DNA of 26,492 nucleotides from DAOQTX01 sp035340715 (GTDB lineage: Bacteria; Bacteroidota; Bacteroidia; AKYH767-A; OLB10): positions 1 through 26,492 of the forward strand of contig DAOQTX010000040.1 of NCBI GenBank assembly GCA_035340715.1. Direction: 5' to 3'. Numbering within the stretch: position 1 is the stretch's first letter; each line of letters begins with the position of its first letter. The position numbers and the translations under genes were made by a program. Positions 1 to 7,745 of this stretch are shown here, piece after piece. The notes beneath the pieces are model-generated. The model searched no databases, was not told where the DNA came from, and saw nothing but the letters and a program-made list of their open reading frames with translations.

Positions 1-1
1 G

Positions 2-88
2 GTTGATGGCGATCATAATATTGATTGCAAAATACCGGGATTTGGATCAATGGCTCTAAAATCAGAGTTTGTAAAGAAAACAGATTAA
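2..88 (+). CDS. yjdM: YjdM/PhnA-family zinc-ribbon protein, C-terminal end (partial)
   Basis: The frame opens at the window edge and stops at TAA 86-88, leaving 28 codons. The reading VDGDHNIDCKIPGF followed by LKSEFVKK closely resembles the C-terminus of the small PhnA/YjdM protein as I recall it from E. coli (GDHNIDCKIDGF...LKSEFVKK). This family has an N-terminal zinc ribbon and a C-terminal beta domain. It was once linked to phosphonate use, but its function is not settled. The zinc ribbon and start codon lie outside the window. The family call is good despite the short fragment because the match is nearly continuous. Confidence 0.8.
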   Translation, partial: VDGDHNIDCKIPGFGSMALKSEFVKKTD

Positions 89-106
89 ACTTGTATTTAA
101 AAAATA

Positions 107-207
107 TTCGAAGCGGAAAGTAATGCCGGGTATCTTACTTCACAATGCCCCTACAACGCGTTCCCGTAAAAACCTTCATGGTTCATTACTTTCCCGTTAG
201 CTTCGAA
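107..207 (+). ncRNA. Possible structured RNA: long stem closing a three-hairpin junction
   Basis: Bases 107-114 (TTCGAAGC) pair perfectly with 200-207, and 115-125 (GGAAAGTAATG) pair perfectly with 184-194. Only a 5-base bulge (195-199) interrupts this 19-bp stem. Inside the loop, 128-133 pairs with 145-150 (one G-T wobble, intact only in the plus-strand RNA), 156-158 may pair with 165-167, and 171-174 pairs with 180-183. The element starts 18 bases after the yjdM stop, so it could be a 3'-UTR structure or an independent small RNA. I do not recognise a known RNA family. It is not followed by a long U tract, so a simple terminator is unlikely. The fold was drawn by eye. Confidence 0.4.
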
Positions 208-398
208 CTTTTATGAAATCAACCTACTGCTTGGTTGATGGATTTTGAAAAGCATATACCTTGTTAAACAAGAGTATAATGAAGTTTCTCTTCCTTTTGT
301 ACGTTTTTCAGATACAAATGTACAGCCTATTTTCACTATTTATGGTGGTCATTAATGCCAAATATGCGGGTCAAAAGTGCCATTTATTAAAATTTACT

Positions 399-406
399 TA
401 AATTTG
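399..406 (+). promoter_or_regulatory. Candidate -7 box (TAAATTTG) for the AraC-type gene
   Basis: The box matches the Bacteroidota -7 consensus TAnnTTTG exactly and lies 23 bases before the ATG at 430. No clear TTTG -33 element is seen 19-21 bases upstream, so confidence is modest. Confidence 0.3.
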
Positions 407-429
407 ATTCAAGATTAATAAACCTCTCC

Positions 430-1404
430 ATGAAACACATTAGTATTTTAATTCCTAATGGCTCTTTATTAGCCGCTCCGCTAATGGGTGCTTACAAGAT
501 TTTTTTAGAAGTGAATCGTTTTTACCTAAATCAAGGCAAACATATTCCATTCAAAGTTGAGTTTATTGGCAGTAGAAAGCATATGAAACAATACGATGGT
601 GCGATTGAGTTTCATTGCCATAATTTAATTAAAGACATTGCAAGCACAGATCTAATTGTAGTCCCTTTTACGGAAGATGACCTTGACGTGTGCATTTCTC
701 AAAATCAAGCAACCATTGATTTTATTCGGGATCAATATAAAAGAAACATGGCTCAAATTGCAGCAGCCGGTAGCGGAATATACTTCCTAGCTGCTGCAGG
801 ATTGCTGGATGGTAAACCCATTAGTTTCAAATGGCTTGGTGCCGATCAATTGCATAATGCATATCCGGAAATAATATTTAACGAAGGCTTGGACTTTTGT
901 GACTATGATGGAATAACCACTTGCGGCTCAACTTATCAATTCATAGCTATGATCTTAAATATAATCGAACGCTTTTGCGGAAGAGACACTGCTTTATGGA
1001 TTGCAAAGATTTATGATCTTGATATGAGCAGAACTGACTCTTTGAATGCGGCCATATTTGATGGAATGAAAGATCATAACGACATAGAGATCATTAATGC
1101 TCAGAATTATATTGAATTCAACTTTTATAAAGACTTGAGCGTTGAAGAATTAGCAGACTACTGCAACTTTAGTAGACGTAATTTTATTAGACGTTTTAAA
1201 AAAGCTACCAAAACAACTCCTCATGACTATCTGCAACGAGTAAAAGTAGAAGCAGCCAAAAAGCTATTTGAACGTTACCATTCACATGTCGATCAGGTTA
1301 TGAATTTGGTTGGCTATTCGGATCCAAAAGCATTCAGAAACATTTTTAAAAAAATCTCCGGTGTAACACCTATAGATTATAGGAAAAGATATACTCCTTT
1401 ATAA
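430..1404 (+). CDS. GlxA-like transcriptional regulator (DJ-1/PfpI domain + AraC HTH)
   Basis: A 324-residue two-domain regulator. Residues 1-185 form a DJ-1/PfpI (class I glutamine amidotransferase-like) fold, seen in the segment AAAGSGIYFLAAAGLLDGK (111-129), which lines up with the family's nucleophile elbow. The usual Cys of that elbow is Gly114 here, so the domain is probably a ligand sensor and not an enzyme. Residues 220-324 are a double helix-turn-helix of the AraC/XylS type (SVEELADYCNFSRRNFIRRFKK, and VMNLVGYSDPKAFRNIFKKISGVTPIDYRK). It likely binds DNA near genes it controls. The Kelch/T9SS gene starts 69 bases downstream on the same strand but has its own good promoter. The target and ligand cannot be read from the sequence. 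Confidence 0.85.
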   Translation: MKHISILIPNGSLLAAPLMGAYKIFLEVNRFYLNQGKHIPFKVEFIGSRKHMKQYDGAIEFHCHNLIKDIASTDLIVVPFTEDDLDVCISQNQATIDFIRDQYKRNMAQIAAAGSGIYFLAAAGLLDGKPISFKWLGADQLHNAYPEIIFNEGLDFCDYDGITTCGSTYQFIAMILNIIERFCGRDTALWIAKIYDLDMSRTDSLNAAIFDGMKDHNDIEIINAQNYIEFNFYKDLSVEELADYCNFSRRNFIRRFKKATKTTPHDYLQRVKVEAAKKLFERYHSHVDQVMNLVGYSDPKAFRNIFKKISGVTPIDYRKRYTPL

Positions 1405-1407
1405 TTT

Positions 1408-1439
1408 TTTGGTTCAAACTTTTCGATTTAGTATCTTCG
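1408..1439 (+). promoter_or_regulatory. Candidate Bacteroidota promoter of the Kelch/T9SS gene
   Basis: TTTG at 1408-1411, a 20-base spacer, then TATCTTCG at 1432-1439. This fits TTTG-N19/21-TAnnTTTG with one mismatch. It predicts transcription from about 1446 and a leader of about 27 bases. Confidence 0.5.
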
Positions 1440-1472
1440 TTAGTGTAAACACTCAAATACATTGATGGGGAA

Positions 1473-2657
1473 ATGAAGAATAGTGTGTACATAATATTGT
1501 TCTGTATGTTTTTCACTTACAATCTATTTGCACAAGGATCATGGAGCAGCACCACTCCTCTACCCTTTGCCCGAACAGAATTTGCTGCCTCAACTTACAA
1601 TAACAAAGTTTATATTTTTGGTGGAACGGATACTTCAATGAATGCACTATCAAGTGTTCATTCTTATGATCCTTCTAATGCGTCTTGGTCTTTTATCTCA
1701 AACATGCCAACCCCAAGAGAGGAATTAGCCGTTGTAAATTTGTTCAACATATTTTATGTCATTGGCGGTGGATTTGATCCCATTCCTCTATCTAAGATGG
1801 AAGCATTTCATCCGGTGAATTTAAATTGGTTTCCGATGCCAAACTTACCGAACGGAAGACGGGAACACATGGCTGAAATAGTGGATGGAAAAATTTTTGT
1901 TTTTGGAGGCATTGGAACCGTTAATGCTGGCATTAAAAATGAAGCCTATGATATCAGTACAAATGGATGGACAACTAAAAGTAATTTACCATCCGAAAGA
2001 AAGTATGCAGCGATTGGTACTATAAACAATAAGATTTATATTGCTGGAGGAGATGGTCCTGGAGGTCCTACCAATGAAGTTTTAGAGTACGACTTCAGCT
2101 CGGATTCATACAGCATTAAAACGCCTATGCCTGCCAGCATAAGACGTGCCGGGTTTTGTGTGATGCAAAATAAACTTTTTGTCATAGGAGGAAACGATGG
2201 CAATCAAACTCTGTCATCTGTGCATGTTTACGACCCTTCTACCAATTCTTGGAGCAACTCCCCTGCTCTACCCAATCCGAGAGAGAATTTAAGTGCAGTT
2301 ACTCTCAATAATAAAATTTATGCAATGGGTGGATATGATGCTAATGATGTAATGTTGGATTGGGTTGAAGTATTCGATCCTCTTACTTCTTCAGTTGAAA
2401 TAAAACAATCATCTTTTAATACTTGGTACAATGACGGTTCGCTATTCTATTCATCAAATTATTCTCACGCTTTGGATCAAATACAACTGTTTGATATAAT
2501 GGGTAAACTAAAATATACTTATTTGATTTCTGAGTATACTTTTGGACATCAGCAATCCTTTACTATTCCATCAGTTCCATCCGGAATTTATACGTGCGTT
2601 TTTAAATACAATAATCAAACCTTAGGAATAAACAAATTGATCATCATCAATCCCTAA
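1473..2657 (+). CDS. Secreted Kelch-repeat beta-propeller with T9SS sorting domain
   Basis: A 394-residue exported protein. Residues 1-21 are a signal peptide ending AQ. Six Kelch motifs follow, each with the hydrophobic-strand-then-GG signature (around residues 45-52, 93-100, 140-147, 187-194, 234-241 and 281-288), with the spaced Tyr and Trp typical of Kelch blades. This predicts a six-bladed propeller. Residues from about 310 to 394 resemble a T9SS type A C-terminal domain (QIQLFDIMGKL, then VPSGIYTCVF, ending in INKLIIINP). The protein would cross the outer membrane through the type IX system and be cell-surface bound or released. Kelch propellers bind proteins or glycans, or occasionally act as sialic-acid mutarotases; nothing here picks one. 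Confidence 0.85.
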   Translation: MKNSVYIILFCMFFTYNLFAQGSWSSTTPLPFARTEFAASTYNNKVYIFGGTDTSMNALSSVHSYDPSNASWSFISNMPTPREELAVVNLFNIFYVIGGGFDPIPLSKMEAFHPVNLNWFPMPNLPNGRREHMAEIVDGKIFVFGGIGTVNAGIKNEAYDISTNGWTTKSNLPSERKYAAIGTINNKIYIAGGDGPGGPTNEVLEYDFSSDSYSIKTPMPASIRRAGFCVMQNKLFVIGGNDGNQTLSSVHVYDPSTNSWSNSPALPNPRENLSAVTLNNKIYAMGGYDANDVMLDWVEVFDPLTSSVEIKQSSFNTWYNDGSLFYSSNYSHALDQIQLFDIMGKLKYTYLISEYTFGHQQSFTIPSVPSGIYTCVFKYNNQTLGINKLIIINP

Positions 2658-2746
2658 AGTTTAAATTCCACGTCAGAGACTTTTCCAGTTTTGACCATCA
2701 AACCGTTTAATGTTTTTTTGTATTTTTCATAACCAAAATAATATTT

Positions 2747-4963
2747 ATGAAACGAATTCTACTAGCACTCACATTTTTATTTATTTATTCATCATCTTTT
2801 TCAGGTATTGGTGATACCATAATGGTACAAGGTCATAATCAAGCTCATATGAGTTGGTATGGCAATTATGATGCATGGACTTTATTTCCTCCTGCTGGAA
2901 ATTCATATCATAAAATCATTATGGATGTTACTTTAGGATGTCCACCAACCGATTGCAGTCAGTGGGATTATACGGTTGATATTGATGCTAGACATAGAAC
3001 AGGCACTTTCGATTCTACACTAAGTTTGGTGCCCATGTATGTAGTCAACAACAATGGCAGCGATACCATCTTTTACAATTCAACACCATATTACGTAACC
3101 TTCTTTGACACCTTAAATATGGTTACCGATTCAACTTTGTCCAATAGCTATTACATTTATGAACGAGGTGATACTTTGAATCCAACAACAGCAACCGATT
3201 CGATTACTGCCTATCCTGCAAATTACTACAACTACTATTTCAGTGCATCTGGTGTGATACTAGATTCAATATGGGTTGGATATTCTACCAGCATTATTAA
3301 CTATTTCACTAATGTTTATACTCCTTTTGAAATTATTGTTGATTATGAATTGGCTAGAGTAATTACCCCTTATGGAGGTTATTTTAATCCCGGATGGAGT
3401 CATACATGGAGATACGACATAACGGAGTATGCTAAGTTCTTAGTAGATTCCGTTCAACTACGTGCATTGTATGAAGGTTGGTCTGACGGCTTTGCACTAA
3501 CCACTACATTCTATTTTATTGAAGGCACTCCGGCAAGAGAAGTAAAAAATATTCACTCAGTATATAATAAAGGTATCCCTTACGGAAATGTAAACAATCC
3601 GGTTGAGAATTATTTGGTTCCAAAAACATACAATTTAGATTCAACTGAAGTTCAAGCTTCATTTAGAGTAACCCCATCGGGACATGGTGCAGACAATACC
3701 AACTGTGCTGAATTTTGTATAAAACAATATTATGTTTTAGTTGATGGTTTGCAACGATATACACAAACGATTTGGCGTTCTGATTGTGGTATGAATTCTT
3801 TATATCACCAGGCAGGTACATGGTTATACGACCGAGCAAACTGGTGCCCGGGAGAAAAAGTAACTACGCGCGATCACGACTTGACGAACTTTATTACCCC
3901 TGGTGTTCCGGTTACAGTCGATTTGAATTTGACCGCCTATACCGGAACCGGAAGCGCTAGTTATAATATCAACTCTCAGTTGATTACTTATGGAGCCAAC
4001 AATTTTAATTTGGATGCTACTATAGAGGAAGTGATTGCTCCCAACAAAAATTTTCATTACAACCGCTTTAACCCAATTTGTGGAAAGCCCATTGTTATAT
4101 TAAAGAATACCGGAAATACCAACTTAACCAGCGCCACCATCACGTATGGTCTTGAAGGAGGTACCATGACCGACTATACCTGGTATGGACTGTTGGGTCC
4201 TTATCAAACCTCAACTGTTACTTTAGATAACATGGTTTGGGGTGGTACCAATTCTGAAGTATTTAAATGCTATGTTCATAATATCAACGGCATGACTGAT
4301 GATTACCCTTATAACGATACGATTAGAACAGAGGTATTGTTTACACCAGAATTACCTACAGGATTTCATATGGTATTGCGAACCAATACCAAACCCTGGG
4401 AAACAACCTGGCAACTGAAAGATGCTTTAACAGGAACCATACTTTATCAAAATGGAACAATGGTAGCCAACACCATTTATCGCGACACTTTTCTGCTTAA
4501 TCCCGGTTGTTACGATTTAACCATATACGACAGCGGAAAAAATGGACTTCAGTTTTTTGCCAATAATGATGGAACCGGATACGCCCGATTGATGCCTATT
4601 GATGGTACAGGAACAGTATACAATTATTTTCAAGCCGATTTTGGAACACAGATCTCATACCGATTCACAGTGGGCTACACCACCGGAATTGAAGCAAGTG
4701 ATGTAACTAAAGATATTTTTTGGAATGTGTTTCCGAATCCGAGTTCAGGAATTTTTCAAATGGATATGATTTTACCTTCGAATAATGATTTGGATATTAA
4801 AGTTCTGAACTTGATGGGTGAGCAAGTCGCGCTACTCAAAAAGAAAAATTTTAAAGCAGAAGTTTTCGATTTGGATTTAAGCCATTTATCATCCGGAATA
4901 TATATGGTGATGTTTGAGTCGAATGGCAAATTGATGCAAAAGAAAATTTCCATTCAAAAGTAA
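2747..4963 (+). CDS. PNGase F-like secreted glycoamidase-family protein with T9SS domain
   Basis: A 738-residue protein with an N-terminal signal peptide (1-19). Residues about 25-415 carry the two-domain signature of the peptide-N-glycosidase F family: LGCPPTDCSQWDY (63-75), ELARVITPYGGY (201-212), SGHGADNTNCAEFC (311-324) and GTWLYDRANWCPG (357-369), with the expected Cys-rich spacing. Characterised members cleave the bond between Asn and the first GlcNAc of N-glycans. I could not align the catalytic acids securely, so activity is unproven. Residues about 430-535 look like an adhesive Ig/CARDB-type domain. Residues 658-738 are a clear T9SS type A sorting domain (FPNPSSGIF, then VLNLMGEQ, LSSGIYMVMF). 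At more than twice the length of flavobacterial PNGase F, it is an elaborated form. It likely acts on glycoproteins outside the cell. Confidence 0.8.
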   Translation: MKRILLALTFLFIYSSSFSGIGDTIMVQGHNQAHMSWYGNYDAWTLFPPAGNSYHKIIMDVTLGCPPTDCSQWDYTVDIDARHRTGTFDSTLSLVPMYVVNNNGSDTIFYNSTPYYVTFFDTLNMVTDSTLSNSYYIYERGDTLNPTTATDSITAYPANYYNYYFSASGVILDSIWVGYSTSIINYFTNVYTPFEIIVDYELARVITPYGGYFNPGWSHTWRYDITEYAKFLVDSVQLRALYEGWSDGFALTTTFYFIEGTPAREVKNIHSVYNKGIPYGNVNNPVENYLVPKTYNLDSTEVQASFRVTPSGHGADNTNCAEFCIKQYYVLVDGLQRYTQTIWRSDCGMNSLYHQAGTWLYDRANWCPGEKVTTRDHDLTNFITPGVPVTVDLNLTAYTGTGSASYNINSQLITYGANNFNLDATIEEVIAPNKNFHYNRFNPICGKPIVILKNTGNTNLTSATITYGLEGGTMTDYTWYGLLGPYQTSTVTLDNMVWGGTNSEVFKCYVHNINGMTDDYPYNDTIRTEVLFTPELPTGFHMVLRTNTKPWETTWQLKDALTGTILYQNGTMVANTIYRDTFLLNPGCYDLTIYDSGKNGLQFFANNDGTGYARLMPIDGTGTVYNYFQADFGTQISYRFTVGYTTGIEASDVTKDIFWNVFPNPSSGIFQMDMILPSNNDLDIKVLNLMGEQVALLKKKNFKAEVFDLDLSHLSSGIYMVMFESNGKLMQKKISIQK

Positions 4964-4967
4964 ATAA

Positions 4968-5006
4968 TACATTTGGCATAGAATAAATTCGCAGAAGTAG
5001 TTCTGC
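4968..5006 (+). promoter_or_regulatory. Candidate -7 box and leader hairpin before the MBOAT gene
   Basis: TACATTTG at 4968-4975 is an exact TAnnTTTG match 5 bases after the previous stop. Bases 4991-4996 (GCAGAA) and 5001-5006 (TTCTGC) form a perfect 6-bp hairpin with loop GTAG, ending 7 bases before the ATG at 5014. If the box is used, the hairpin would sit near the 5' end of the transcript and could affect stability or initiation. No good -33 element is seen. Confidence 0.35.
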
Positions 5007-5013
5007 TCAATAT

Positions 5014-6432
5014 ATGGTATTTAGCAGTGTAGTTTTTCTGGTTTACTTCTTGCCATTTTTCTTTCTGTTGTATCATTTCGCTGACAGAAAATATAAAAAC
5101 TATATTCTCTTAGCCGGAAGTATTTTGTTTTATGCATGGGGAGGTCCACAGTTTATCTATCTCATTCTGCTCTCCTGCGCGCTGAATTTTTGGTTGGTTT
5201 ATAAAATGGACGCACTGCCTAAAGGCAGGCTACGACTCACATTTTTTTGGCTTTCCATAACGCTTAATGTTGGATTATTACTCTACTTCAAGTACGCCAA
5301 TTTTTTTATCGATAATATAAATCTATTGCTTTCAACTTGGGGTGGCAATTCCATCTCTTGGACAAAAATTGTTTTGCCAATAGGTATATCATTCTTCACC
5401 TTCCAATCCTTAACCTATACCGTTGATGTATACCAAAAGAAACATGCTCCTCTAAAAAAATTGAGCAACTATATATTATACATCATTTGTTTCCCTCAGT
5501 TGATTGCAGGACCAATCGTTCGATTCAATGAAATTGCCGATCAGATAACAGAACGAACGGAGAATAATGTTTTAAGAATTAATGGATTCATTCGTTTCTG
5601 TATTGGTCTATCAAAAAAAGTGATCATCGCTAATACTATGGGTGAATTTGCTGATCCCATCATGAACTCCAATGTTGACCTATTAAATTCTTCTCAGGCT
5701 TGGCTGGGAATTTTGGCTTATACTTTTCAAATATATTTCGACTTCTCCGGCTATTCAGATATGGCCATCGGATTGGGATTAATGATGGGTTTTCAATTTC
5801 CTGAGAATTTCAACAATCCTTACATCTCTACCAGTATTACAGAGTTTTGGCGAAGATGGCATATTACTCTGGGTCGTTGGATGCGCGATTATTTATACAT
5901 CCCTTTAGGTGGAAACAGAGCCAGCACTAGCCGTATGTATTTCAATCTCATATTTGTGTTTACCGTGTCCGGGTTTTGGCACGGAGCTTCCTGGAGTTTT
6001 ATTCTATGGGGTTTGTATCATGGGTTTTTTCTAATCCTCGACCGTTTGTTTTTGATTAAACTGCTCAACAAAAGTGGAAAATTAATTTCAACCCTATTTA
6101 CTTTTTTGGTTGTGATCATTGGTTGGGTCTTTTTTAGAATAGAAGATATTGGGCAAGCATTTCAGTTTATACAATGCATGTTTTCATTCAATTTTGGATT
6201 TACCGGTGAATTGAACTTGTACACAAAATTGATATTTGGATTAGCTTTATTCTTCTCCTTCTTCACTTCTATCAAACCTTTTTTAAATTTTGAGCAATTG
6301 GTATTTAAAAGAGATGCACAGAAAACAACTCAACTTACTGTGGGAGTTATTCTCTCATTGGTTTTCTTTATATTTTGTTTGAGCTTAATCACTACCTCTA
6401 GTTTCAATCCATTTATTTATTTCCGATTCTGA
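5014..6432 (+). CDS. MBOAT-family O-acyltransferase (AlgI/PatA-like)
   Basis: A 472-residue polytopic membrane enzyme of the usual AlgI length, with the family's characteristic start (MVFSSVVFLVYFLPFFFLLY). Hallmarks are QIYFDFSGYSDMAIGLGLMMG (about 239-259), FWRRWHITLGRWMRDYLYIP (278-297, His283) and VSGFWHGASWSFILWGLYHG (318-337, His323). His323 corresponds to the invariant catalytic MBOAT histidine. Members pass acyl groups, usually acetyl, across the inner membrane for addition to secreted polysaccharides. The stop overlaps the next start by one base (TGATG), so it is translationally coupled to the SGNH-type partner. Together they look like an exopolysaccharide or surface-glycan O-acetylation cassette. 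No polymer-synthesis genes are in view, so the acceptor is unknown. Confidence 0.9.
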   Translation: MVFSSVVFLVYFLPFFFLLYHFADRKYKNYILLAGSILFYAWGGPQFIYLILLSCALNFWLVYKMDALPKGRLRLTFFWLSITLNVGLLLYFKYANFFIDNINLLLSTWGGNSISWTKIVLPIGISFFTFQSLTYTVDVYQKKHAPLKKLSNYILYIICFPQLIAGPIVRFNEIADQITERTENNVLRINGFIRFCIGLSKKVIIANTMGEFADPIMNSNVDLLNSSQAWLGILAYTFQIYFDFSGYSDMAIGLGLMMGFQFPENFNNPYISTSITEFWRRWHITLGRWMRDYLYIPLGGNRASTSRMYFNLIFVFTVSGFWHGASWSFILWGLYHGFFLILDRLFLIKLLNKSGKLISTLFTFLVVIIGWVFFRIEDIGQAFQFIQCMFSFNFGFTGELNLYTKLIFGLALFFSFFTSIKPFLNFEQLVFKRDAQKTTQLTVGVILSLVFFIFCLSLITTSSFNPFIYFRF

Positions 6433-7745
6433 TGAAAGAAAGTCCATTGAAATATAGATACTTTACTTTTCTCTATGGTTTTGTTCTTATCGTATTGCTT
6501 ATACCATTTCTTCAATCACAATTTATGCTTCATCGTGAAGAGGCTTTAAAAGGATCTTTTGTTTATGCCCAAGATGTATCAGGAAAATGGAAAACATGGC
6601 ACGATGCTTCATTTCAAACGGGAAAAGAGAATTACCTGAAAGAAAATTTTGGTTTTAGAAACACACTTGTACGCCTGAACAACCAAATTTTCTATTCCTT
6701 TTTTAAAATCAATCGCATCTCCGGAGTGGTTATTGGTAAAGAAGATTATCTATATGGGAGCGATTATATTTTCTCGTATTTAGGTTATAATTTTATTGGT
6801 GAAGATTCACTTCGAAATACTGCCATAAAATTAAAACGTATATCAGACGAATTGGATCGAAGAGGAAAAAAACTTATTGTTGCTATTGCTCCGGGAACAG
6901 CTTCTTTAAAACAACAGTTTTTACCGGAAAAATATGACACTGTTATTCGCGGAAAAACCAATTACGATTACTTTGTTAAGTACGCAAATGAAAATCAATT
7001 GAATCTTATTGACTTTCAAGCATTTTTTAAAATTGCAATGGACACTGCCAGTTATCCTATGTTACCAAAATATGGAACCCACTGGAGTTCATATGGATCT
7101 TATTTGTCTTTGGATTCATTGTTACGATATATCTCAGCACGTACGAATGTTGATTTGCCAAAATTGATACTTGATTCTCTTGAAGTAGTACATGAGTATA
7201 GAGGTGCTGATTACGACATGGGACAAGCTTTAAACCTATTATATCCGCTTGAAACTCAAAAAATGGCCTACCCCATTTTGCATAGCGAATCGGACAGCAA
7301 TTCCAGACAATTAAAAACAATGGTGATCGCTGACAGCTTTTTTTGGAATTTAGTTAATAATAAATTTACGCCCGAAGTCATTCAAAATCTTCAGTTTTAT
7401 TATTACATGATTGAACTCTTTGAGTGGCCTCAAACCGGGAAAAAATATGTATTCCAAAAAAATCTGGTTGATGAGTTCGATACCAGCGATTTGTTTATTC
7501 TACTTTTCAACGAATCAAATCTTCAATTTACCTTCTATTCATTTATCGAGCATGCCAATGCCATTTTATTTGGTGACGAAAAGGTAAAGCAAACCTATCG
7601 GCTTATCCCCAAATATATGGATGCAATGATTACAGATCCTCAATGGAGTGAGAGCATTAGACAAAAAGCAGCTGAACGAAATAAAACATTTGAAGAAATG
7701 ATGATCATAGATGCCAAATGGATGGCTGAACAAGAGGTCTATTAA
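6432..7745 (+). CDS. AlgX/AlgJ-like SGNH-fold acetyltransferase partner
   Basis: A 437-residue protein with one N-terminal membrane anchor (about 11-27), placing the rest in the periplasm. The SGNH/AlgX-like domain shows KLIVAIAPGTASLKQQFLP (147-164), YGTHWSSYGSY (214-224) and VIADSFFWN (298-306). Ser302 is the likely nucleophile and His217 the catalytic base. In AlgX/AlgJ the His lies in a D-x-H motif; here the Asp position is Gly215, so the triad is altered or the acid comes from elsewhere. It starts inside the stop codon of the MBOAT gene, so the two are co-translated, matching the AlgI-AlgJ/X pairing in which the SGNH partner completes acetyl transfer. Its TAA overlaps the stop of the opposing gene. 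Confidence 0.8.
   Translation: MKESPLKYRYFTFLYGFVLIVLLIPFLQSQFMLHREEALKGSFVYAQDVSGKWKTWHDASFQTGKENYLKENFGFRNTLVRLNNQIFYSFFKINRISGVVIGKEDYLYGSDYIFSYLGYNFIGEDSLRNTAIKLKRISDELDRRGKKLIVAIAPGTASLKQQFLPEKYDTVIRGKTNYDYFVKYANENQLNLIDFQAFFKIAMDTASYPMLPKYGTHWSSYGSYLSLDSLLRYISARTNVDLPKLILDSLEVVHEYRGADYDMGQALNLLYPLETQKMAYPILHSESDSNSRQLKTMVIADSFFWNLVNNKFTPEVIQNLQFYYYMIELFEWPQTGKKYVFQKNLVDEFDTSDLFILLFNESNLQFTFYSFIEHANAILFGDEKVKQTYRLIPKYMDAMITDPQWSESIRQKAAERNKTFEEMMIIDAKWMAEQEVY

Larger units (their letters stand above)
89..429. other. Gene-free stretch between yjdM end and the AraC-type gene
   Basis: This stretch of about 340 bases has no plausible ORF. It holds a long imperfect inverted repeat (107-207), a second perfect 7-bp hairpin (218-224 with 233-239, loop of 8) and a small palindrome, CTTGTT/AACAAG, around 261-273. 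The last 30 bases before the next gene contain a TAnnTTTG box (399-406). On the minus strand a TACATTTG box is readable at 322-315, but no -33 element sits at the right distance. Confidence 0.6.

Noticed and set aside
107..207. Inverted repeat as an integron attC site or simple terminator
   Set aside because: There is no integrase, no attC-type core pair, and no U tract after the stem. The inner hairpins suit an RNA structure better.
315..322. Minus-strand TACATTTG box as promoter for a minus-strand RNA over 107-207
   Set aside because: No -33 element lies 18-21 bases upstream, and the inner stem 128-133/145-150 pairs properly only in plus-strand RNA.
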